Origin: Paenarthrobacter ureafaciens
Lineage (GTDB): Bacteria; Actinomycetota; Actinomycetes; Actinomycetales; Micrococcaceae
Direction: 5' to 3'
NCBI RefSeq assembly: GCF_004028095.1
Contig: NZ_SBHM01000007.1
Span: forward strand, 124,001-188,000
Length of the DNA stretch: 64,000 nt
The translations under genes and the position numbers were made by a program. How positions within the stretch are numbered: the first letter of the stretch is position 1; each line of letters begins with the position of its first letter. The notes below the pieces were generated by a model. That model worked only from the letters and a program-made list of their open reading frames with translations. It was not told the DNA's origin and did no database searches. Of this stretch, positions 43,337 to 52,193 are shown one piece after another.

Positions 43337-44908
43337 CTACTCCGGCATGGACATGGTGCGGAGGTCAAGCTGCCGCAACACGCGGTCTGCGATCTCGGGA
43401 TCCGTCCCGGGCTCGTTGCGGGCGTCCACCACTTCCTGCCTCGCGGCATCCAGCGCAATGGTCTGCACCGCAATCGCAAGTTCACGGCCCCGCTCGCGCT
43501 TCTCCGCCGTCGACTCGTTCTTCAGCGTGCCGTCCAGCAGTTCCGCGTGCAGCCTGCGCATTTTGTCCTTCACGAGTGCCACCTTCTCCGGCGGAAGCTC
43601 CTTCATGAGGTCATGATCCTTCAGGGCCGCTACCGCTGCCGACTGGGCACGTTTGGCCAACAGGCGTGCAGCGTCTTTCTCATGTGAGCCGTCCTCCGTG
43701 GCATTGAGCACCCGCATCAGCCACGGGAGGGTGAGTCCGGGCAAGACCAGGGTGGCCAACAGGACCGCGCAGACAATCACCAGGATCTCGTGGCGGGCCG
43801 GGAAGTCGCTGCCGTCGGGCAGGGTCAGCGGAAGTGCCAGGGCAAGGGCCAGGGTGGCCAGGCCGCGCATGCCGCACCACGTCAGGATCAGGACTTCCTT
43901 GGCAGTGGTGGGCTGCAGGACGTTGCGCCGACGGTTGGCGGTCATGGCGAGCAGTCCGAGCCAGAGGTACCGCACCACGAACACGAGCACGCAAATCACC
44001 ACCGCCATTCCGATCATGCCGAAGATGGCTGTTCCCTCATCGCGGATCACGTGCCGGATTTCCAAGCCCACCAGGCCGAAGGCGAGGCCGGTGGCCAGCA
44101 GCTCCACCACGTCCCAGAAAGCACGGCGGGTAATGCGTTCGGCAGCGTCCTGCGGCCTGGAGTGGCGCTGCAGTTCCAGGGCAGTCACGACGACGGCCAC
44201 CACACCGGAGGCGTGCAGCTCCTCGGCGAGGATGTAGGCAGCGAACGGGACCACCAGCGTGACCGCGCTGCGGGCGACCATCGACGTGACGAGCTTGGTG
44301 ATGAACTTGGTCAGCCAGCCCATGGCGATGCCGATCACCACTGCCAGGGCCGCGCCGACCACGAACTGGATGATGACGTTGGGCCCCACCTCGCTGCCGG
44401 CCAAGGTGGCGGCAACCGCTGCCTGGAAAATGACGATGGCTGCGGCGTCGTTGAAGAGGCCCTCGCTCTGGAGCACAGTGATCAGGCGTCGCGGCATGTG
44501 CACGCGCCCCGCCACCGATTCCACGGCTACCGGGTCAGGCGGTGCAACCATGGCGCCGAGGGCGATCGCGGCCGGAATCCCGATGCCGGGGATCATGAGC
44601 CAGGCCGCCCCCGCCACCACGGCGGTGGAGACCACCACCAATGCCACGGCCATCAGCAGCAGGGTCCGCCACCGGACGCGGAATACAGCCCAGGAACTCT
44701 TCTGGGCCGTGGCGAACAGCAACGGCGGCAGGAAGATGGGAAGGATCAGTTCCGGCGAAATCTCGAACTCGGGAAAGCCCGGGATGAAAGTCAGGGCAAC
44801 GGCCAGCAGCAACATCAACACCGGATACGGAAGCCGCAACCGATCGCCAAGGCCTACCGCGATCACCGTTGCAAGCAACAACCCGACAATGAGTGCCAAC
44901 TGATCCAT
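43337..44908 (-). CDS. Na+/H+ antiporter, CPA1 family
   Basis: A 523-residue protein with about 12 membrane helices (1-400) and a cytoplasmic helical tail (420-523) rich in charged residues. Ion-binding signature motifs are VAPPDPVAVESVAG and SEGLFNDAAAIVIFQAAVAA (the ND of CPA1 antiporters). Likely exports Na+ or K+ in exchange for protons. No link to neighbours is evident. Confidence 0.92.
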   Translation of the reverse strand: MDQLALIVGLLLATVIAVGLGDRLRLPYPVLMLLLAVALTFIPGFPEFEISPELILPIFLPPLLFATAQKSSWAVFRVRWRTLLLMAVALVVVSTAVVAGAAWLMIPGIGIPAAIALGAMVAPPDPVAVESVAGRVHMPRRLITVLQSEGLFNDAAAIVIFQAAVAATLAGSEVGPNVIIQFVVGAALAVVIGIAMGWLTKFITKLVTSMVARSAVTLVVPFAAYILAEELHASGVVAVVVTALELQRHSRPQDAAERITRRAFWDVVELLATGLAFGLVGLEIRHVIRDEGTAIFGMIGMAVVICVLVFVVRYLWLGLLAMTANRRRNVLQPTTAKEVLILTWCGMRGLATLALALALPLTLPDGSDFPARHEILVIVCAVLLATLVLPGLTLPWLMRVLNATEDGSHEKDAARLLAKRAQSAAVAALKDHDLMKELPPEKVALVKDKMRRLHAELLDGTLKNESTAEKRERGRELAIAVQTIALDAARQEVVDARNEPGTDPEIADRVLRQLDLRTMSMPE

Positions 44909-45007
44909 AGTCCCGCTTTCCCCAGGTGTTCGTAGAGGCTTCTGCTCCTGCTTCTGTACGGCACGTACAGCGAAAAGGCCCTTACAAACATATCCCGGGG
45001 AACCGCA

Positions 45008-45664
45008 TCACTCCGCAGTGAGGGCGTCCACTACGTCCACGGTCCCGTCCCTGAAGGGAATGGTCCGGCCAATGGTTTCCGGCAACTCCAGGACAGCAGC
45101 AGCTACCAGCGCAACGTTCCCCCGGGAGGTCTGCGTGCCGTCGCCCGGGTTCGCCGGATTCACCTCGATCAGCCCCGTTGGAGCATCCTCGGTCAGCGCT
45201 CCGGGCCCCAGCACCGTCCAGTCCAGCCCGGTGTTCCTGAGGTACTCGTCAGCTGCGGACTTCGCCTCCGCGTAGGCGAAGAACGAATTGTCCTCGGGAA
45301 CGCCATGGTCCTTGCCCGCACCGAAGTAGGACACCATCACGTAGCGCTTGACGCCGGCTTCAGCGGCAGCATCCATGGAGCGGATGGCAGCATCCCGATC
45401 CACGGCGTACGTGCGCGAAGGGTTTCCCCCACCGGCCCCGGCGGACCAGACAACGGCGTCATGGCCCCCGAGCGCCTTGGCGAGTTCCGCCGTCGTCGAG
45501 TTTTCGACGTCCAACACCTCCGCGGAAGCTCCCGTGGCAGTGACATCAGCCACATGCTCGGGATTCCGGATGAAGGACGTGACATCGTGACCTTCCCCAC
45601 TAAGAATTCGGGACAGGTGCAGGGCCACTTTTCCGTGGCCGCCAATGATCGCAATTCGGCTCAT
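45008..45664 (-). CDS. NmrA/SDR-like NAD(P)-binding protein
   Basis: A 218-residue Rossmann-fold protein of the atypical SDR group. Nucleotide-binding motif is IAIIGGHGKVALHLSRIL; a downstream YAEAKSAADEYLR segment keeps the Tyr-x3-Lys order. Similar proteins (YwnB/YhfK-like) are putative NAD(P)H-sensing or reductase proteins. ATG 45664 is six bases after a CAGAAT box, resembling the leaderless arrangement seen elsewhere. Confidence 0.88.
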   Translation of the reverse strand: MSRIAIIGGHGKVALHLSRILSGEGHDVTSFIRNPEHVADVTATGASAEVLDVENSTTAELAKALGGHDAVVWSAGAGGGNPSRTYAVDRDAAIRSMDAAAEAGVKRYVMVSYFGAGKDHGVPEDNSFFAYAEAKSAADEYLRNTGLDWTVLGPGALTEDAPTGLIEVNPANPGDGTQTSRGNVALVAAAVLELPETIGRTIPFRDGTVDVVDALTAE

Positions 45665-45712
45665 GGACCCATTCTGTCCCACAACAGGGCAGGGGCGTGC
45701 GGGGGAAACAAA

Positions 45713-45742
45713 AAGGCCCCGCAGACGAATCTGCGGGGCCTT
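45713..45742. terminator. Terminator of the tRNA-Met gene
   Basis: A 13-bp perfect stem AAGGCCCCGCAGA/TCTGCGGGGCCTT with loop CGAA. T-runs flank both sides (TTTTTGTTT on the minus strand, CTTTTTG on plus). It closes tRNA-Met transcription nine bases beyond the tRNA end. Confidence 0.9.
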
Positions 45743-45750
45743 GCTTTTTG

Positions 45751-45824
45751 TAGCGGTGGGGAGGCTCGATCTCCCGACCTCACGATTATGAGTCGTGCGC
45801 TCTAACCAACTGAGCTACACCGCC
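45751..45824 (-). tRNA. tRNA-Met (CAT), elongator type
   Basis: A 74-base cloverleaf: acceptor GGCGGTG/CACCGCT, D-arm GCTCAGTTGGTTAGAGC, anticodon arm CACGA-CTCATAA-TCGTG (CAT), T-arm GGGAG-ATCGAGC-CTCCC, discriminator A. The overall pattern is closest to elongator Met; an Ile2 (lysidine) identity cannot be wholly excluded from sequence. Confidence 0.93.
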
Positions 45825-45837
45825 ACGGATGAGAAAA

Positions 45838-45874
45838 GCCTGCGTCAAGCCGGTCAAACCGCCTTGACGCAGGC
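45838..45874 (-). terminator. Terminator between tRNA-Thr and tRNA-Met
   Basis: A 12-bp stem GCCTGCGTCAAG/CTTGACGCAGGC (45838-45849 with 45863-45874) with a small inner CGGT/ACCG pair, followed on the minus strand by TTTTCTC. Sits 11 bases after the tRNA-Thr end. Confidence 0.88.
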
Positions 45875-45884
45875 CCTCATCCAG

Positions 45885-45956
45885 AGCCCCCCACCGGAAT
45901 CGATCCGGTGACCTCGTTCTTACCAAGAACGCGCTCTACCACTGAGCTAGGGGGGC
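45885..45956 (-). tRNA. tRNA-Thr (GGT)
   Basis: A 72-base cloverleaf: acceptor GCCCCCC/GGGGGGC with discriminator T, D-arm GCTC/GAGC, anticodon arm CGTTC-TTGGTAA-GAACG (GGT), T-arm ACCGG-ATCGATT-CCGGT. No encoded CCA. Confidence 0.97.
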
Positions 45957-46073
45957 AACGAGTAAATACTCTACCGGAGGTTTTCCGAAGCTCCAAATCG
46001 GCGCAAAGACAGGGAAAAACGGCGTCGACACAATTTGCGGACGCGCGATTTTCCTGCTCTCAATTCACCTTTT

Positions 46074-46547
46074 TCAGGGCAAGCGAAGGACCTGCCCGGG
46101 GTAGATTGCGTCCGGGTTGGGGACGGTATCACTGTTGGTCGCGATCAGTGCTCCGAGGTCCACGCCGAACTGCGCTGCGATCCCCCGCATGGTGTCCCCG
46201 GGCTCCACCACAACCTCTGTGACCTGCGGTGCCACCGGCCCTTGTTGTCCCGCCTCCGCTGCGGCCGTAGCAGCCGTTTCCCGGGCCTCCGGGCGGACTT
46301 CCGGATCCTGCGGTTCCACGCCCGCCTGATGCGCTTGCTCCGCCGCAGCCCGGTTCGCTGCCTCCTGCTGCTCTGTGGCCTGGGCTGCCGCGGCTTCGGC
46401 TGCCTCGCGGTCCGAGGCGGAAACCTCGACGGCGGCACTATCCTCTGCCGCTTGGCGCCCGGCCGATGCCTCCCCGCCGTGATCCTTCCCGCCGTGATCT
46501 TTCCCGCCGAGGCCGAGGTTCTTTTTCACGTTATCCAGGAATCCCAT
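46074..46547 (-). CDS. LysM-domain protein
   Basis: A 157-residue protein with a C-terminal LysM domain (about 108-157: VVVEPGDTMRGIAAQFGVDLGALIATN, then PDAIYPGQVLRLP). The N-terminal 100 residues are Ala/Glu/Gln-rich and predicted helical, with short GGKDHGGKDHGG repeats. No signal peptide is visible, which is odd for a peptidoglycan-binding domain; such YgaU-like proteins can be cytoplasmic. TAAGAT (complement of 46554-46559) is six bases before the ATG. Confidence 0.88.
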   Translation of the reverse strand: MGFLDNVKKNLGLGGKDHGGKDHGGEASAGRQAAEDSAAVEVSASDREAAEAAAAQATEQQEAANRAAAEQAHQAGVEPQDPEVRPEARETAATAAAEAGQQGPVAPQVTEVVVEPGDTMRGIAAQFGVDLGALIATNSDTVPNPDAIYPGQVLRLP

Positions 46548-46618
46548 GGCTCGATCTTAAGCGCGGGGCCTGCCGGCTGTGAACCCGTGTGCGGGCGTTG
46601 GAGGACCACCTTAAACGA

Positions 46619-46648
46619 CCAAGGGCCGGCTCGAAAGCCGACCCTTGG
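46619..46648 (-). terminator. Terminator after the DEAD-box gene
   Basis: A 13-bp stem with one mismatch (CCAAGGG-CGGCT arms, loop CGAA on plus) 16 bases after the helicase stop; TCGTTT follows on the minus strand. Confidence 0.75.
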
Positions 46649-46663
46649 ATCATTCAGTAGTGC

Positions 46664-48748
46664 TTACCACTTGCCCTTGCGGTTGAAATCGCGGTGGCCG
46701 CCTTCGCCGCCGCCGCGGGGCTTGCGGGCGCCGTCACCATGGCCGCCGAAACGGGAGCCGCCGGACTGGCCGCGGTCACGGTCACCGTAGCTACCGGACG
46801 TACGCTCGCTGTAGGAGCGGCCGCCGCGGTCAGCGGAGGAACGCTCGCCGTCGTGCCGGCGGAACTCCTTCTTGAAGCCGCCGTTGCCCTTGAAGTTGCC
46901 GCCACGACCGCCACGGTCTCCGTCACGGTTCGGCTTACGTCCCGTGTCCAGCTCGAGGTGGATCAGTTCGCCGCCGATGCGGGTGCGGGACAGGGCGCGC
47001 AGCTGCTCCGGGCTGAGGTCTGCAGGCAGTTCAACCAGGGAGTGGTCAGAGCGGATGTCGATGCCACCGATCTGCGAGGACGAGATACCGCCCTCGTTGG
47101 CAATGGCGCCCACGATGGAACCGGGCATCACGCGCTGACGGCGTCCAACCGCGATCCGGTAGGTCGCGTTACCCTCGGTGAGGGTGCGGGACGGGCCGCG
47201 GGAGTTGAAGCCGTCCTTGGAACGCTCGCGCTTCTGGAATTCGGGAGCAGCGGGAAGGTCCTTGACCAGGAGCGGCTGGCCGCCCTGTGCCATGACTGCC
47301 AGCGCTGCAGCGATCTCTGCGGCCGGGACCTTGTGCTCTTCTTCGTAGGAGGCAATCAGGTCGCGGAACAGCGAGACGTCCTCGGACTCGAGGGTCTCCG
47401 TGATGCGCTCGGCGAACTTGCCCAGGCGCAGCGAGTTGACGGTCTCGGCCGTGGGCAGGTGCATCTGCTCGACAGGCTGGCGGGTCGCCTTCTCGATGGC
47501 ACGCAGCAGGTACTTCTCGCGCGGCGTCATGAAGAGGATGGCGTCACCGCTGCGTCCTGCGCGACCCGTACGGCCGATGCGGTGGACGTAGGACTCGGTG
47601 TCGTGCGGGATGTCGTAGTTCACCACGTGGCTGATGCGCTCCACGTCGAGGCCACGGGCGGCGACGTCGGTAGCCACCAGGATGTCGATGCGGCCCTCAC
47701 GCAAGGCGTCAACGGTGCGTTCACGCTGCTGCTGGGGAATGTCGCCGTTGATGGCGGCGGCCTGGAAACCGCGGGCCTTCAGTTTGTCGGCGAGGTCCTC
47801 GGTAGCCATCTTGGTCCGCACGAAGGCGATAACGCCGTCGAATTCTTCAACCTCGAGGATGCGGGTCATCGCGTCCAGCTTGTGCGGGCCCATGACCTGC
47901 AGGTAGCGCTGGCGGATGTTGGAACCCGTGGAGGTCTTGGACTTGACCGAGATTTCCGCCGGGTTGTTCAGGTACTGCTTGGACATGCGTCGGATCTGGC
48001 CGGGCATGGTCGCGGAGAACAGGGCCACCTGGCGGGTTTCCGGGGTCTCCTGGAAGATCTGCTCCACGTCATCGGCAAAGCCCATGCGCAGCATCTCGTC
48101 GGCTTCATCCAGCACCAGGTACTGGAGTTCGGAAAGGTCCAAGGAACCCTTGGAGATGTGGTCGATCACGCGGCCCGGCGTGCCCACAACAACCTGGGCA
48201 CCGCGGCGAAGGCCTGCGAGCTGGGGACCGTAGGCCGAACCACCGTAGACGGGCAGCACGGTGAAGTCGTCCATGTGCTTGGCGTAGGAGGTGAAGGCTT
48301 CAGCAACCTGGAGGGCGAGTTCACGCGTCGGGGCCAGGACCAGGGCCTGGGTCTTGCGTGAGGGGCCGTTGAGGTCGTGCAGCTCAGCCAGGCGGGAAAG
48401 GGCGGGAACAGCGAATGCTGCAGTCTTGCCGGTACCGGTCTGGGCCAGTCCGACGACGTCGCGGCCTTCGAGCAGCAGCGGAATGGTGGCAGCCTGGATC
48501 GGCGACGGCTTCTCGTAGCCGACGTCCTGAAGGGCTGCGAGCACGCGACCGTCAAGGCCGAGGTCGGTGAAACGAACGCCCTCTTCCTCGTCTTCTGCTG
48601 CGGGAGCGGACTCTGCGGCGGGAGCGGAAGCGGGGGTCTCGACGGCGGCCGGCTGCGTTTCGGCGGTTTCGGCAGCGTCAGCGGTGGTCACTGCTGCTTC
48701 GGCAGATTCAGTGGCGGCGTCGAGGTTCTCGTTGAGAGTGTCTGGCAT
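46664..48748 (-). CDS. deaD: DEAD-box ATP-dependent RNA helicase (DeaD/CsdA type)
   Basis: A 694-residue helicase. Acidic Ala-rich N-terminus (1-55), Q motif (FTDLGLDGRVLAALQDVGYEKPSPIQ), Walker A AQTGTGKT (102-109), DEAD box (214-217), SAT, and HRIGRTGRAGRSG. After the core comes a DbpA-like RNA-binding domain (TYRIAVGRRQRVMPGSIVGAIANE) and an Arg/Gly-rich tail of about 80 residues (GDRGGRGGNFKGNGGFK). Role in ribosome assembly and cold adaptation is inferred from the family. ATG 48748 is the usual start; ATG 48766 in frame would add six residues. Preceded by a long leader. Confidence 0.93.
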   Translation of the reverse strand: MPDTLNENLDAATESAEAAVTTADAAETAETQPAAVETPASAPAAESAPAAEDEEEGVRFTDLGLDGRVLAALQDVGYEKPSPIQAATIPLLLEGRDVVGLAQTGTGKTAAFAVPALSRLAELHDLNGPSRKTQALVLAPTRELALQVAEAFTSYAKHMDDFTVLPVYGGSAYGPQLAGLRRGAQVVVGTPGRVIDHISKGSLDLSELQYLVLDEADEMLRMGFADDVEQIFQETPETRQVALFSATMPGQIRRMSKQYLNNPAEISVKSKTSTGSNIRQRYLQVMGPHKLDAMTRILEVEEFDGVIAFVRTKMATEDLADKLKARGFQAAAINGDIPQQQRERTVDALREGRIDILVATDVAARGLDVERISHVVNYDIPHDTESYVHRIGRTGRAGRSGDAILFMTPREKYLLRAIEKATRQPVEQMHLPTAETVNSLRLGKFAERITETLESEDVSLFRDLIASYEEEHKVPAAEIAAALAVMAQGGQPLLVKDLPAAPEFQKRERSKDGFNSRGPSRTLTEGNATYRIAVGRRQRVMPGSIVGAIANEGGISSSQIGGIDIRSDHSLVELPADLSPEQLRALSRTRIGGELIHLELDTGRKPNRDGDRGGRGGNFKGNGGFKKEFRRHDGERSSADRGGRSYSERTSGSYGDRDRGQSGGSRFGGHGDGARKPRGGGEGGHRDFNRKGKW

Positions 48749-49153
48749 TAGGGGGAAATTCCTCATCCATAGGGGCAGTCGGCGCGGCCCGGTTGGGCTT
48801 GGCCGCAGTACACGCGAAAGCCAAGCAAGGGTGCCCTGCTCTCGCAGAAGTCCGGCGCTGTCGCAATCCCATGGCAGGACTTCGCGCTGCATCTCTTGGC
48901 TGCTATCCCAGCAGTCTGTACAGCGTTTTCTTTAGCCGGCGCTCCCTATGAAAATGCCCGCACACAGTTTGCGGGCCCCAACACTTACCAGTCCTGCCTC
49001 AAGAATTGGGCAGGAAAAAGGGAATTCCGGAGTGGGGGATATATCCAGTGTAGGGTACGCGGCAGCCACTCCGCGACCCGTGAAGGGCCTGCGGGCGTGA
49101 GAGCTTGCGCACACTCCCCCTCCGGCTTGCCCGAGCAGGCCGCCCGAAGGACC
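48749..49153 (-). other. 405-base gap: long helicase leader
   Basis: No gene is seen between the helicase start and the MOSC stop. The 300 bases next to the helicase hold several short complementary segments (for example GCCCGCAAACTG-like and GGGCAGG-like stems), consistent with a structured 5' leader as known for cold-shock helicases. TACACT and GGATATATCC near 49030-49055 are possible promoter pieces. Confidence 0.45.
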
Positions 49154-49810
49154 CTAGAGACCGTTGCGTCGCAGGACTTTCGCGAACTCCTTGTGGTAAT
49201 CGTCCTGCAACCGGATCTCCCCGTCAGCCTCGGCGTCGAGCAAGGCCTGGACCATCTCCGGGGTGGGCTCGCTGAACCACTGGCCCACGGTTATTCCGTG
49301 CCGGGGTACAAAAGTGCGGTGGATGTAGTCGCCCGCGGACACGCTGCCGGTCTTGGTGACCCTCAGGTAGGTCCCCACCCGGCCGGCCTCGGTGAACCGC
49401 TTCACCCACCCGGGTTCCTTCAGCACGCGTTGGAAGGTGGCACAAGGGACCCGGGGCGAGGTCACTTCCACTTCCAGGTCCAGGCCGATCTTCCACCGTT
49501 CCCCGATGACGGCTCCCGTGGTTTCGATTCCTGCCACGCGCAGGTTTTCGCCGAAGGTCCCCGGGGCAATATCCCGCCCCAGCTCCCCCGACCAGTAGTC
49601 GGCGTCGTCCTGGGAGTACGCGTAGAGGGCCTGGTCCTCTCCCCCATGGTGCTTCCGGCTGGCCTGAACGTCCCCGTGGACACCCAGCTTGTGAACTTTG
49701 ACCGGTCCGTCCACAGGACGTTTGTCGATCGCCGTCACCCCAACGCCGCCTTCGAGGTCCGGCAACAACTGGTGCACGCGGCAAACAGCAAGAACGGAAG
49801 CAGTTTTCAT
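49154..49810 (-). CDS. MOSC-domain protein (YiiM-like)
   Basis: A 218-residue MOSC protein, a fold that binds sulfur carried on a conserved cysteine in molybdenum-cofactor enzymes. Landmarks: LGVHGDVQASRKHHGGEDQALYAY, PGTFGENLRVAGIE, and the conserved Cys in SPRVPCATFQ. YiiM-type proteins with this layout reduce N-hydroxylated compounds. TAGACT (complement of 49818-49823) lies seven bases before the ATG. No other molybdenum gene is close by. Confidence 0.93.
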   Translation of the reverse strand: MKTASVLAVCRVHQLLPDLEGGVGVTAIDKRPVDGPVKVHKLGVHGDVQASRKHHGGEDQALYAYSQDDADYWSGELGRDIAPGTFGENLRVAGIETTGAVIGERWKIGLDLEVEVTSPRVPCATFQRVLKEPGWVKRFTEAGRVGTYLRVTKTGSVSAGDYIHRTFVPRHGITVGQWFSEPTPEMVQALLDAEADGEIRLQDDYHKEFAKVLRRNGL

Positions 49811-49910
49811 GGGGAACAGTCTACGGAAGCCACGCCCCCGGACACCCTGTGCAGCGCCGTCGGGAGCGGGGATGCTTTTTCAATGCGTTGTGTTGCGCCC
49901 TGCCGACGTT

Positions 49911-50003
49911 CCGCCACGACCCACTTTGCGCGGCGAAACCCGGAGACACGCCGGCCCAAGAGGCTTCCGGCGGCCCTTTTCCCCCCAAAGTGGGTCGTGG
50001 CGG
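49911..50003. repeat. 93-base element with 18-bp perfect inverted ends
   Basis: Left arm 49911-49928 (CCGCCACGACCCACTTTG) is the exact complement of the right arm 49986-50003, enclosing 57 bases with an inner GCCGG/CCGGC pair. It lies in the 443-base gap 49811-50253. No flanking duplication is obvious. Candidate REP-like or miniature mobile element. Downstream (50028-50075) short GCGGTGCGC-type direct repeats occur; otherwise the gap holds only the promoter region of the next operon. Confidence 0.8.
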
Positions 50004-50253
50004 CACCGCATGGTGGACCAGGTCAAGGCGGTGCGCAGTAAATAGCGGTGCGCGGTAGGGCGGCGCAGTGAATAACGACGGCGGCTGGCTTGGTTTTGGG
50101 GCGTTCAGCCACCACCGCGGGTGAAGGGACGGGTAGTTCTACCCACACCCGGATGTCAGGAATGCCAGTGACGGACGCAGGGACTAGGCTTGCTTTCAGC
50201 ATTCCGCTCCGGTCCTCGCCGGACACTCCAACGGTCTATCCAGGGGGATACAC

Positions 50254-50982
50254 ATGGACCCGCAAGACAGCCCTGACGGCACCGGCCCCAACGCCGGCGA
50301 CGGGCGCGGTAACGGCGATCCCGGTACCGGCAGGAATCAGCCAAAGCCGCCGCCGTGGCAAGTACCCAAGCCGGAGCTGCATCCCGGTCTGGCGCAGCCC
50401 CCGCAGGGCACCAACGGCCAAGGACAGCCCCGGCAAGGCAAGTCCCCGCAGGGCAACCCCGGTCAGGGTAAGCCCAATCAGGGCAAACCCGGTCAGGGAC
50501 AGGGCCAGAACCAGGACGCCCCGGGTGGTTTCCTGCCCGTCGTCAACCCGTTCGAGAAGGAACGCGAACGGGAAGCACACCGGGAAGCGGCGAGGAAGAA
50601 GCGCTCCCAGCGCCGCACCGTCGTCGTAGGTTTGGGCGTTACCGCGCTCCTTGCCGGCACCATTACGGCAATCGTCGCCAGCAACGAGGCTGAAGCCGAT
50701 TACGCACAGGTTTGCTTCAACGAGGAAACCGGCGAGCGCGTCAACGACGATCAGTGCAACAACAGCAGCTCGGCAGGACGCAGCTCGGGCGTCTATGCCT
50801 GGTACTTCTACTCCCGGGGCGCTTCCGTCCCTGCCGTGGGGCAGAACCGGAGTTCGTACCCGAGCTACACCAAGACAGCCCCGCAGGGAGCCAAAACCTC
50901 CAAGGGATACAGCACCAAGGGCGGCACGGTCAGCCGCGGCGGCTTTGGCAGCAGCTCCAAAAGCGGAAGCTCGGGGGGCTAG
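50254..50982 (+). CDS. DUF1190 (YgiB/YjfM-like) protein
   Basis: A 242-residue protein. A disordered N-terminus with Gly/Gln/Pro repeats (GNPGQGKPNQGKPGQGQGQN) is followed by a charged helix (FEKEREREAHREAARKKRSQ), one membrane span (VVVGLGVTALLAGTITAIVA) and an external domain with Cys-x11-Cys in VCFNEETGERVNDDQCN and a Gly/Ser tail SRGGFGSSSKSGSSGG. The Cys/DDxC pattern, the tail and the next gene match the ygiB-ygiC and yjfM-yjfC pairs of E. coli. First gene of a three-gene operon; function unknown. Confidence 0.8.
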   Translation: MDPQDSPDGTGPNAGDGRGNGDPGTGRNQPKPPPWQVPKPELHPGLAQPPQGTNGQGQPRQGKSPQGNPGQGKPNQGKPGQGQGQNQDAPGGFLPVVNPFEKEREREAHREAARKKRSQRRTVVVGLGVTALLAGTITAIVASNEAEADYAQVCFNEETGERVNDDQCNNSSSAGRSSGVYAWYFYSRGASVPAVGQNRSSYPSYTKTAPQGAKTSKGYSTKGGTVSRGGFGSSSKSGSSGG

Positions 50983-50984
50983 GC

Positions 50985-52193
50985 GTGCGGCGGTTGCCCT
51001 CAACACCCCGGCCCGGCTGGAAGAACAAGATCGAAGAACAGGGCCTGGTTTTCTCCACCACCACCATGCCCGATGGCCGGAAGATCGAATACTGGAACGA
51101 ATCGGCCTACTACGAATTCACCATGGACGAGGTGGAAACCCTCGAGAAGACGGCCGAGGACATGCACGCCATGTGCCTGGAGGCTGCGAAGTACCTGGCC
51201 ACGGGCGCGATGGGAGACATCGGAATCGGGATGCAGGCGTTGGAGCTTGCGGCCGAATCTCTCCAGGCCGGAGACATGGACATCTACGGCCGCTTCGATT
51301 TCATCTATGACGGCCAGGGCGGCCCGGCCAAGATGCTGGAGTACAACGCAGACACTCCTACCGGCCTGATCGAAGCATCAGTGGCGCAGTGGTTCTGGCT
51401 GCAGGACGCCTTCCCGGACAAGGACCAGTGGAACGGCATCCATGAGGCACTCATCCGGCAGTGGCAGAAGCTGCAGTTCCGCACGGGAATGAGCACCCTG
51501 CACGTGGCCCATTCGGAGGCAGAGGAGTCCGGTGAGGACTGGATGACTGCGGCCTACATGCGGGACGTGGCGAGCCAGGGCGGATGGACCACCATCGGCA
51601 TCAACATGTCGGACATTGGCTGGGACCCGAACCTCAACCGCTTCGTGGACCTGGACAACTTCATGATCAGCACCATCTTCAAGTTGTATCCGTGGGAACT
51701 GATGATGAAGGAACCCTTCGGGCATCGCCTGCTGACCCGCGCCCATAACCCGCGATGGATCGAGCCGGCCTGGAAGATGCTGCTCTCCAACAAGGCCCTT
51801 CTGGCGGCCCTGTGGCATCTCTACCCCGGTCACGAGAACCTCCTTCCGGCCTACCTGGGCGGTCCCGGTCCACTCAAGGAGTGGGTGGCAAAGCCCCTGC
51901 ACGGCCGCGAAGGCGACAACATCAAGATCCACGCGCCCGGCATCGACATTGCGCAGGACGGCGGTTACGGACGCGAGGGCTGGTGCTACCAGCAGTACCA
52001 CCAACTCCCTGACTTTGACGGAAACCATCCAGTGCTGGGTCTTTGGGTAGTGGATGGCGAGTCCGTGGGGTGCGGTATCCGTGAATCGGACGGACCCATC
52101 ACGGACTACTTCTGCCGTTTTGTCCCCAACACCATCGACGCACCCGCACCCCAGGGCGCCCCTCCGACTTCCCCTTATGGAGCCGTACTATGA
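50985..52193 (+). CDS. Glutathionylspermidine-synthase-like ATP-grasp ligase (YgiC/YjfC-like)
   Basis: A 402-residue amide ligase of the GspS synthetase domain family, without an amidase domain. Family landmarks: MLEYNADTPTGLIEASVAQWFWLQD, VAHSEAEESGEDWMTAAYMRD, TIFKLYPWELMMKEPFG, EPAWKMLLSNKALLAALWHLYPGHENLLPAY, GREGDNIKI and CYQQYHQLPDF. It probably joins an amine to a peptide or acid with ATP; true glutathionylspermidine is unlikely because the organism makes mycothiol. Start is GTG 50985, two bases after the DUF1190 gene, with GGGGGG upstream; the longer frame is false. Stop overlaps the permease ATG. Confidence 0.92.
   Translation: MRRLPSTPRPGWKNKIEEQGLVFSTTTMPDGRKIEYWNESAYYEFTMDEVETLEKTAEDMHAMCLEAAKYLATGAMGDIGIGMQALELAAESLQAGDMDIYGRFDFIYDGQGGPAKMLEYNADTPTGLIEASVAQWFWLQDAFPDKDQWNGIHEALIRQWQKLQFRTGMSTLHVAHSEAEESGEDWMTAAYMRDVASQGGWTTIGINMSDIGWDPNLNRFVDLDNFMISTIFKLYPWELMMKEPFGHRLLTRAHNPRWIEPAWKMLLSNKALLAALWHLYPGHENLLPAYLGGPGPLKEWVAKPLHGREGDNIKIHAPGIDIAQDGGYGREGWCYQQYHQLPDFDGNHPVLGLWVVDGESVGCGIRESDGPITDYFCRFVPNTIDAPAPQGAPPTSPYGAVL

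Noticed and set aside
46694..48361. A 555-codon plus-strand frame opposite the helicase
   Set aside because: The minus strand carries all DEAD-box motifs; the plus frame is a codon-bias artefact.
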